Shown piece by piece: positions 1-6,500 of a stretch of DNA of 8,950 nucleotides (positions are counted from its first letter, which is position 1; each line of letters starts with the position of its first letter). The DNA is from Bacteroidales bacterium (lineage in GTDB: Bacteria; Bacteroidota; Bacteroidia; Bacteroidales; Bacteroidaceae), in NCBI GenBank assembly GCA_004558865.1, contig SFCY01000093.1:1-8950 (forward strand), read 5' to 3'. Under the pieces are notes generated by a model. That model saw nothing but the letters and a program-made list of their open reading frames with translations. It had not been told where the DNA came from and did not search any database. The position numbers and the translations under genes are program-made.

Positions 1-6
1 GGAGAA

Positions 7-1170
7 ATGAAAAAGTTAGTTTTATTTGCTGCCGCTGCGATGATGGCAGCATCTGTAAACGCCCAGACGGTTACAGAAAGCAAGACCTTCGACAATTTCT
101 ACATCGGAATCAACGGTGGTGTGGCCTCCAAGACAACTGGTGTCAACGGATGGGCCAACAACCTCAACCCCAATGCAGGTCTGCGTATTGGTCGTTACTT
201 CACTCCAGTCTTCGGTCTGGCCATTGAAGGCAACGCATACTTCTCTAACAAGCCTTACAAGTCTTCTGGTACGGCTGTCCGCTATCTCAACACCCAGCTG
301 TTGGGAACTGTCAACTTGAGCAACTGGTTCGGTGGCTACAAGGGCACTCCGCGCCTCTTCGAGGTGACTGCCCTCTACGGCTTGGGCTGGGGCCACAGCT
401 TCTGCAACTCAGACAAGGGTATCCGCCAGAACCGCATGACCTCCAAGGCAGCCCTCGACTTCGCTTGGAACCTTGGTGCCGACAAGGCTTGGCAGATCTA
501 CATCGAGCCTTCTATCTCCTGGGCTTTCCACAACCACGCTTCTGCAGGCGAGATGAACGTTACTGACGACCAGCCCGAGTACAACCTCAACTTCAGCCAG
601 GTGCAGCTCAACGCTGGTGTGATCTACAAGTTCAAGAACTCCAATGGCACTCACAACTTCACCATTGCCCAGCTTCGCGACCAGGCCGAGATTGATGGTC
701 TCAACGCCCAGATCAACAGCCTGCGCAGCGACCTCAACAACAAGGATGCTGAGCTCGCAGCCAAGGATCGTCAGATTGCTGACCTCCAGAAGGCTCTCGA
801 TGATTGCAACGCCAAGCCCAAGTATGTGAAGCCCGCTACAGCCACCAACCTGCAGCCCACTGTTCTCTTCCGTCAGGGCAAGAGTGTGATCGATCCCGCT
901 CAGTACGCTCCCATCGAGCTCATCGCCACCTACATGAAGAACAATCCTTCTGCCAAGGTCGAGATCAAGGGTTATGCTTCTCCCGAGGGTTCTGCCGAAC
1001 TCAACCAGAAGCTGTCTGAGAAGCGTGCCGAGGTTGTCAAGAACGCTCTCATCAAGAAGTACAAGATCGCTGCCAACCGCCTGTCCGCCAAGGGCTGCGG
1101 CGCCACCGACAAGCTCTTCGAGCAGGTTGAGTTCAACCGTGTGGCCACCTTCAACGACACCACAAAATAA
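7..1170 (+). CDS. OmpA-family outer-membrane protein with barrel, coiled coil and C-terminal OmpA domain
   Basis: Outer-membrane protein expected to link the outer membrane to peptidoglycan. The start is fixed by GGAGAA directly upstream and by a signal peptide (residues 1-19, cleavage after VNA before Q20). Residues about 28-208 alternate aromatic and small residues and end in GVIYKF, as expected of an eight-strand-type beta barrel. Residues about 222-268 are a heptad-like, charged coiled coil (AEIDGLNAQINSLRSDL onward). Residues about 283-385 are the OmpA domain: TVLFRQGKSVI, then GYASPEG and LSEKRAEVV (R340 is the conserved arginine), ending EFNRVATF. The canonical GHTD motif is GYAS here, so the usual diaminopimelate-binding Asp is Ser325. 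The length (387 aa) is normal for Bacteroidetes OmpA/OprF-like proteins. The promoter lies outside the window. A strong terminator directly downstream makes this the last or only gene of its transcript. The family is secure; the peptidoglycan-binding activity is inferred. Confidence 0.93.
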   Translation: MKKLVLFAAAAMMAASVNAQTVTESKTFDNFYIGINGGVASKTTGVNGWANNLNPNAGLRIGRYFTPVFGLAIEGNAYFSNKPYKSSGTAVRYLNTQLLGTVNLSNWFGGYKGTPRLFEVTALYGLGWGHSFCNSDKGIRQNRMTSKAALDFAWNLGADKAWQIYIEPSISWAFHNHASAGEMNVTDDQPEYNLNFSQVQLNAGVIYKFKNSNGTHNFTIAQLRDQAEIDGLNAQINSLRSDLNNKDAELAAKDRQIADLQKALDDCNAKPKYVKPATATNLQPTVLFRQGKSVIDPAQYAPIELIATYMKNNPSAKVEIKGYASPEGSAELNQKLSEKRAEVVKNALIKKYKIAANRLSAKGCGATDKLFEQVEFNRVATFNDTTK

Positions 1171-1197
1171 TTTCCTTTAAGGATTTTGTTTAAACAT

Positions 1198-1236
1198 AAT
1201 TCCCGCTTCCGATTCGTCGGAAGCGGGAATTTTGTT
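1198..1236 (+). terminator. Intrinsic terminator of the OmpA gene
   Basis: A perfect 15-bp stem (AATTCCCGCTTCCGA at 1198-1212 paired with 1217-1231) closes a TTCG tetraloop (1213-1216) and is followed by TTTTGTT. It begins 28 nt after the OmpA stop codon. Stem, tight loop and T-run are all present, so this is a convincing rho-independent terminator for the + strand. The minus-strand side has no comparable T-run, so I do not call it bidirectional. Confidence 0.92.
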
Positions 1237-1393
1237 ATCAGGCATATCTCATCAATCTCTCACAGACGGTTGAATTGGCCTTCCTTCAAATTTTAAGGGC
1301 TGGTCTTCATTCTCTTTTCAAACAGGTCTATGACAGAACTGTGGTATGCATTAGTCCAACCTCTCTTGTTGCTTCTTTCTCTCCAAGACATAA

Positions 1394-1414
1394 GGCCGGT
1401 TCTAAAAATTAGGT
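1394..1414 (+). repeat. Left terminal inverted repeat of the MITE-like element
   Basis: This is the 21-bp left end. It pairs with 1565-1585 with one mismatch (C1396 against A1583). It is A/T-rich in the middle and starts GGCCGGTTC. Confidence 0.75.
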
Positions 1415-1497
1415 TTAGAAAATGAGGCGATATGGATACATGATGTTTCGGTCGTCTTCTGCATCTATCGGCCTCAAAACGTCAAGTCTCATCGGTC

Positions 1498-1513
1498 GTG
1501 TAGCCCGCTACAC
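1498..1513. repeat. Central palindrome of the MITE-like element
   Basis: GTGTAGCCCGCTACAC is a short perfect palindromic hairpin (GTGTAG, a CCCG loop, CTACAC) near the tip of the longer inverted repeat. An 8-mer, TCGGTCGT, occurs twice in direct orientation on the left side (1448-1455 and 1492-1499); the second copy overlaps the palindrome by two bases. Confidence 0.65.
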
Positions 1514-1564
1514 TCCTTCTTCAACTTACGTTTTGAGTCTCGATAGCTGGCAGAATACGCCTCG

Positions 1565-1585
1565 ACCTAATTTTTAGAACCGACC
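1565..1585 (-). repeat. Right terminal inverted repeat of the MITE-like element
   Basis: This is the 21-bp right end, reverse complement of 1394-1414 at 20 of 21 positions. The ATAA copy at 1586-1589 follows immediately. Confidence 0.75.
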
Positions 1586-1805
1586 ATAAAAGAATTGGGA
1601 TTAATGACCGTTCCAACGGGACAAGCAGCACTGTTTTGTCCATCATGGAAAGCTTCTCTTACGAGGAAAAATGGGCGATTGTCGATGGTCTTCTTTTTTT
1701 TAGCCCATTATTCGGCTCAGTTCAAAGTTTGTGGGACGGCTGTCTTCGTTGCCGGCGACAATGGGGCGGCAAGTGATGCAAATAAGAAAGATTAATGCGA
1801 AATGC

Positions 1806-1836
1806 TTTTCCCGTTCGCCTATTTTTGTTATTTTTG
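1806..1836 (+). promoter_or_regulatory. Bacteroidetes-type promoter of the aroA gene cluster
   Basis: TATTTTTG at 1829-1836 matches the Bacteroidetes -7 consensus TAnnTTTG exactly. A TTTT run at 1806-1809 stands 19 nt upstream, where the TTTG-like -33 element is expected (3 of 4). Transcription would start a few bases after 1836, giving a leader of roughly 25 nt before the aroA ATG at 1869. A second TATTTTTG occurs at 1820-1827 but lacks a -33 partner. The position of this promoter is the main reason for rejecting an upstream start for aroA. Confidence 0.6.
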
Positions 1837-1868
1837 CAAGCAAAACAACCAACAAGATACAAGCTGCA

Positions 1869-3110
1869 ATGTTGCAATATACCATAAAGGCTCCATCAAG
1901 GCTGCGTGCCAACGTGGCATTGCCTCCCTCGAAGAGCATCAGCAACCGTGCCCTCATCATCCATGCCTTGGCAGGGGGAGCAAGGTTTCCCGAGAACATA
2001 TCCGACTGTGACGACACAAAAGTGGTTGTGCGCGCCTTGGAGACGATGCCCGACGTGATTGACGTCCGCGCATCGGGCTCGGCCATGCGCTTCCTCACAG
2101 CCTATCTGAGCGTCACTCCCGGTGAGCATACGCTGACGGGAGCGGAGCGGATGCAGCATCGGCCCATCGGCGTGCTTGTGGATGCCCTGCGCCGTTTAGG
2201 TGCCGACATTGACTATTTGGGCGAGGAGGGCTTCCCGCCTCTGCGCATCCGTGGGCGTGAACTTGAGGGCGGTCGGCTGGAGGTGCCGGCCGATGTCAGC
2301 TCGCAGTATGTCTCCGCTCTGCTGATGATAGGACCGGCTCTGAAGCAAGGTCTCACCGTCAAGTTGTTGGGAACCATCAGCTCGCGCCCATACATAGACT
2401 TGACCCTGCACGTGATGCACGATTATGGGGCAGATGCCCAGTGGACGGACGTGGACACAATTGCGGTGGGTCCCAAGCCATACGTGGCCAACCGCTATGT
2501 GATAGAGGGTGATTGGAGCGCGGCCAGCTATTGGTACGAGATGCTCATTCTCAATGGCGACAACGATTCGACAGTCAGTCTTGGTGGCCTCAGCGACGGA
2601 TCGCGGCAGGGCGACTCCATGGTTCGCTACATCGGATCACTCTTCGGCCTGAGGACATCGATGGTGAGGGATGTAGGCGAGCCTCTGCGGGTAGTGCTGG
2701 CCAAGGGCTTCCGCCCCGTCCAGCGGCTCGACTACGACTTCTCCAATTGTCCCGACCTGGCGCAGACCTTCATCGTGGCCTGCGCAGCCCTTGGTGTCCC
2801 TTTCCGTTTCTCTGGTCTTGGCTCGCTGAAAATCAAGGAGACCGACCGCATCGAGGCTATGAAGACCGAGCTGAAGAAGATGGGAGTGGTGGTCCGCGAC
2901 CACAACGACGTTGAGCTGATATGGGAAGGCGGTCGGTGCGAACCCACTTGGGAGCCCTTCGACACCTACGGCGACCACCGTATGGCCATGTCGTTGGCTC
3001 CCTTGGCGATGGTGCGCGACGAGATAAAAATCAACAACCCCCAAGTGGTCAGCAAGTCCTATCCCCGTTTCTGGGACGACTTGCGGCAGGCGGGCTTTAT
3101 AGTGGAATGA
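1869..3110 (+). CDS. aroA: 3-phosphoshikimate 1-carboxyvinyltransferase (EPSP synthase)
   Basis: Sixth step of the shikimate pathway in the cytoplasm: transfer of enolpyruvyl from PEP to shikimate 3-phosphate. The product is 413 aa, close to the E. coli enzyme. Active-site motifs are complete: SKSISNRA with K22 and R27, SGSAMRF (70-75), RPIGVLVDAL (98-107), SSQYVSAL (144-151), EGDWSAASY (213-221), catalytic Asp in CPD (D296), KETDR (E324), YGDHRMAM (D369, R371) and K396 in SKSYPR. ATG 1869 is chosen although the frame stays open to 1731, because family members begin only about 20 residues before SKS, the 46-codon extension has no family resemblance, and the promoter lies inside it. In the PEP/glyphosate loop, E. 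coli Pro101 is replaced by Phe75. The stop is one base before the next ATG (TGAGATG), so translation of the downstream gene is probably coupled. Confidence 0.96.
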   Translation: MLQYTIKAPSRLRANVALPPSKSISNRALIIHALAGGARFPENISDCDDTKVVVRALETMPDVIDVRASGSAMRFLTAYLSVTPGEHTLTGAERMQHRPIGVLVDALRRLGADIDYLGEEGFPPLRIRGRELEGGRLEVPADVSSQYVSALLMIGPALKQGLTVKLLGTISSRPYIDLTLHVMHDYGADAQWTDVDTIAVGPKPYVANRYVIEGDWSAASYWYEMLILNGDNDSTVSLGGLSDGSRQGDSMVRYIGSLFGLRTSMVRDVGEPLRVVLAKGFRPVQRLDYDFSNCPDLAQTFIVACAALGVPFRFSGLGSLKIKETDRIEAMKTELKKMGVVVRDHNDVELIWEGGRCEPTWEPFDTYGDHRMAMSLAPLAMVRDEIKINNPQVVSKSYPRFWDDLRQAGFIVE

Positions 3111-3111
3111 G

Positions 3112-3504
3112 ATGGCTTACCTTATATTAATACTCGTGGCTTTAGGACTGGCATGCGCTGCCTGGGAACTTCTTCAGCAACGCAGGGGCAAGTCACAGCC
3201 CGCCGTTCTTCCTGAGTCTTCCTCCTGCTCCACCTGCGATGGCACGGCCGCCAAATGCGAGCAGGAGTGCATGATGGAGGCCGCCACAAAGGACATCGTA
3301 TATTACAACGATGAGGAACTCGACGCCTACCGCGGTCGTGCCTCCGATGCATATTCCGACCAGGAGGCTGAGGAGTTCGCCGAGGTGATGTACACCATGC
3401 GTCCCGATGAGGTGAGGGAGTGGAACCGTTCGCTCATCTTGCGTGGCGTGAACATGCCCGACCAGATAAAAGACGAGTTCATCAGTCTTGCAAGTGGCGA
3501 GTAA
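3112..3504 (+). CDS. Small membrane-anchored protein with a Cys cluster, function unknown
   Basis: A 130-residue protein of unrecognised function. Residues 2-20 form one hydrophobic helix (AYLILILVALGLACAAWEL) followed by QQRRGK, which predicts a single N-terminal membrane anchor; the positive-inside rule would put the rest of the chain in the cytoplasm. Four cysteines then follow as CxxC-x6-CxxxC (C39, C42, C49, C53), a spacing that could hold a metal or Fe-S centre; a fifth, C15, is inside the helix. The C-terminal part (about 60-127) is acidic and predicted helical, ending DEVREWNRSLILRGVNMPDQ and KDEFISLAS. Its ATG lies one base after the aroA stop, so it is almost certainly co-transcribed and translationally coupled with aroA, and it precedes porW by 52 bp. 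The helix-plus-Cys layout recalls small FeoB-associated Cys-rich proteins, but the long acidic tail differs and I do not assign it there. That the gene is real is well supported by context and codon use. Confidence 0.85.
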   Translation: MAYLILILVALGLACAAWELLQQRRGKSQPAVLPESSSCSTCDGTAAKCEQECMMEAATKDIVYYNDEELDAYRGRASDAYSDQEAEEFAEVMYTMRPDEVREWNRSLILRGVNMPDQIKDEFISLASGE

Positions 3505-3556
3505 GCAATAAAATCGGCTTCGATACGTTCTCTTTCAGAAATCATTTCTTGCAACA

Positions 3557-6500
3557 TTGACATTCAAGACACGACATATCGTTCTGCTTCTGTTGTTGGC
3601 GGCAACCATCCTTGTGGGCTGCTCCACGCAGAAAAACACCGCCAAGACCCGTTGGTGGCATTCTTTCACTGCGCGCTACAATACCTATTATAATGGTACG
3701 CTGGCCTATATCGACGGTTCGTTGGAAAAGGAGCAGGGCAACCAAGACAACTACACGGAGATCATCCCGCTTTATACGGTGGGCAACAAGAGCAGCCGTG
3801 AGTTGGGAAAGGCTAACTTCGACCGTGCCATCGAGAAATGCCAGAAAGCCATCAAGCTCCACAGCATCAAACGTCGTCCGCAATGGACCAAGAGCCGCAA
3901 GAAGACCCCGCGCGACCTGGAATGGCTCAACCGCAGGGAATACAACCCCTTCCTCTGGAAGGCCTGGATGCTCATGGGACGCTCACAGTTCTACAAGGGA
4001 GACTTCGACGAGGCCGCTTCCACCTTCTCCTATATGAGCCGCCTCTATCAGACGCAGCCCGCCATTTATGGCCGTGCGAGGGCTTGGCTGGCCAAATGCT
4101 ATATTGAGGAGGGCTGGCTATACGACGCCGAGGATGTGGTACGCAACATGCAGCGCGACAGCATCCACTGGCGAGCACGCAAGGAATGGGACTTCACCTA
4201 TGCCGACTATTACATCCATACGGGCGAATACGCCAAGGCCATTCCCTATCTGCGCAAGTGCATCAAGCACGAGATGCGCCGCAAACAGAAAGCGCGCGAG
4301 TGGTTCCTCATGGGCCAGCTGCAGGAAGCCGTGGGCAACAAGCGCGAAGCTTACAAGGCCTACCGCCACGTCACGCGTCTTGCCCCTCCCTACCAGCTCG
4401 ACTTCAACGCCCGCATCGCCATGACCGAGGTGCTGTCGGAGGGACAGTCGAAGAAGATGATCGGCCGGCTGAAACGCATGGCCGCCAACGACAACAACAA
4501 GGACTATCTCGACCAAGTGTATTATGCCATCGGCAACATCTATCTGGCACAGCGCGACACCGCTCGGGCCATTTCGGCCTACGAGAAAGGCAACAAGAAA
4601 GCAACCCGCTCTGGGATAGAGAAAGGTGTGTTGTTGCTCAAGTTGGGCGACTTGTATTGGAATCTTGAGAAATACAATGATGCCCAGCGCTGCTACGGCG
4701 AGGCCATCGGGCTGCTCGACAAGGAGCGTCCCGACTACGAGCAGTTGTCCAAACGCTCAAAGGTGCTCGTCGAGCTGGTTCCATTCACCGATGCCGTATA
4801 CCTGCAGGACTCCTTGCAGACACTCGCCAAGATGGACGAGAAGAGCCGCAATGCCGCCATCGACCGTGTGATAGAGGCCCTGAAGAAAAAAGAGAAGGAG
4901 GAGCGCGACAAACAGGCAGAGAGCAATGCGCAACAAAATGGCAACACGGGGTTTGAGAACAACAACCAGAACCGAAACCAAACCAATGCCCCAACGCAGA
5001 ACCAGCAGGGCGGTGCGTGGTATTTCTACAATCCCTTGACGGTGAGCCAAGGCAAGTCGCAGTTCCAGCGCTTGTGGGGCAAACGGGAGAATGTGGACGA
5101 CTGGCAACGCGTGAACAAGACTGTCGTGGCCAGCCTCGACCAGCAAGAACTCACGCAGGAGCAGCAAGACTCCATCGCCGCCGCCGAGGCCATCAGCGAC
5201 TCGTTGGAGAACATCAAGGACTCTGCCCAAAACGACCCCCACAAACGCGAATACTATCTCAAGCAGATTCCCTTCACTGAAGAGCAGGTTGCGGCCAGCA
5301 ATGCCATCATCATGGATGGGCTCTTCAACAGCGGTGTCATCTTCAAGGACAAACTCGACAACCTGGCTCTGGGCCAAAAGCAGTTCGACCGGCTGCTCTC
5401 CCAATATCCCAAATATGAGAAGATGGCCGATGTCTACTATCATCTCTTCCTGCTCTATAGCCGGAAGGGCGACCACGCCACGGCCCAAACATTCGTGGAC
5501 AAGTTGAAGGCCAGCTATCCCGATAGCCCGTGGACTGTGTTGCTCACCGATCCTTACTTCGCCCAGAACGCCCGTGAGGGGGTGCATCTTGAGGACTCGC
5601 TCTATGCCGCCACCTACGATGCCTTCAAGGCCGACCGATTCTCGGAAGTGGCTGGCAACACGCATGTCTCCGCCACCCGCTTCCCCTTGGGAGCCAATCG
5701 CGACAAGTTCCTGTTCATCGGTGGTCTGGGAAAGCTCAATTCGGGCGACGCTAACGGCTGCGTGGCCGACATGAAAGAACTTGTCGAGAAGTTTCCCAAG
5801 AGTCAGTTGGGCGAAATGGCCGGTATGATTATCAATGGAGTCAACGCCGGCCGTCGGCTCCATGGAGGCAAGTTCGACTTGGGCAATGTGTGGGACCGCC
5901 GCACGGAAGTCCTTGCCGACAGTGATTCCATCAATGCGCAGAAGTTCTCAAATGAGCGCAACACCAACTTCACGTTCATGATGGTCTATCGCCCCGACTC
6001 GGTCAATGAGAACCAGTTGCTTTTCCAGTTGGCGCGTTTCAACTTCTCCAGCTATCTGGTCCGCGACTTCGACATCAGCATTGAGGACGACGGTGGCCTT
6101 CACCGCATGAAGGTCAGCGGATTCCGCAATTATGACGAAGCCTTGCAGTATGCCCGCAGTGTCTACAGACAGAAGTCCATTGTGGCCGCCTTGCGAAAAG
6201 GTAGGGGCATCATCATCAGCGACATCAATCTTCCTCTCCTCGGCCGTCAGTTTAGTTATGACGATTACGATAAGTTCTATGCCAAGCATTTTGCCCCGCT
6301 CAAGGTGAGCACGTTCATGCTTCTCACGGAACCAGACGAGATTGTCACCCGTCCGGCCAAGGAGGAGCAGCCTACGCAGACAGATGTGGACAACATGCTT
6401 GAGGACGGCATCTATCTCGACAATGGCCTCACTCCGAATGAGCCGCAGCAAGGCACGACCATCATCGAGGAACCCGCACAGACAGACCAGCCGCAGACCC

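Larger units (their letters stand above)
1394..1585. mobile_element. MITE-like 192-bp element with 21-bp terminal inverted repeats and ATAA flanking repeats
   Basis: The ends are 21-bp inverted repeats matching at 20 of 21 positions, with a perfect 18-bp core (CGGTTCTAAAAATTAGGT at 1397-1414, its reverse complement at 1565-1582). ATAA stands directly outside both ends (1390-1393 and 1586-1589), as a target-site duplication would. The interior also pairs in order: GAGGCG (1424-1429) with 1558-1563, TTCTGC (1457-1462) with 1550-1555, CTATCG (1465-1470) with 1541-1546, CTCAAAACGT (1473-1482) with 1528-1537, and a central GTGTAG/CTACAC. The whole element can therefore fold as one long imperfect hairpin, with a 27-nt unpaired bulge on the left arm. 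It has no transposase frame. The best reading is a non-autonomous miniature transposable element mobilised in trans. A structured RNA or a clade-specific intergenic repeat is the alternative. Copy number elsewhere in the genome is unknown. Confidence 0.6.
1293..1776. other. Possible decayed reading frame interrupted by the inverted-repeat element
   Basis: The gene-poor stretch around the 1394-1585 element holds no intact gene. If the element and one ATAA copy (1394-1589, 196 bp) are removed, the flanks join into a stop-free frame of 126 codons on the + strand (1200 to 1773) and, in the antisense register, 72 codons on the minus strand (1707 down to 1296, stop TAA at 1295-1293). The minus reading contains RPFFLVREAFHDGQNSAA before the joint and SFMSWRERSNKRGWTNAY across it. 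The + reading contains LSIMESFSYEEKWAIVDG. Neither frame has a convincing start codon or ribosome site, and I recognise no family, so the coding strand cannot be chosen. The region also looks poorer in G+C than the neighbouring genes. It may be a remnant of a gene disrupted by the element, or simply chance open sequence. Confidence 0.22.

Noticed and set aside
1394..1585. CRISPR or attachment site at the inverted repeats
   Set aside because: There are only two copies in inverted orientation, with no spacers and no integrase gene nearby. A MITE-like element explains the structure better.
1595..1795. 66-codon + strand open frame upstream of aroA
   Set aside because: No ribosome site, no recognisable family, and it lies in the low-coding intergenic stretch.
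1731..1868. 46-codon N-terminal extension of aroA
   Set aside because: It shows no EPSP synthase resemblance, it overlaps the promoter at 1806-1836, and starting at ATG 1869 places K22 and R27 at the same numbers as in E. coli.
4757..5863. Minus-strand open frame of 368 codons inside porW
   Set aside because: It is antisense to a well-supported gene in a GC-biased codon register, rich in Val/Leu/Gly/Glu typical of such shadows, and has no motif.
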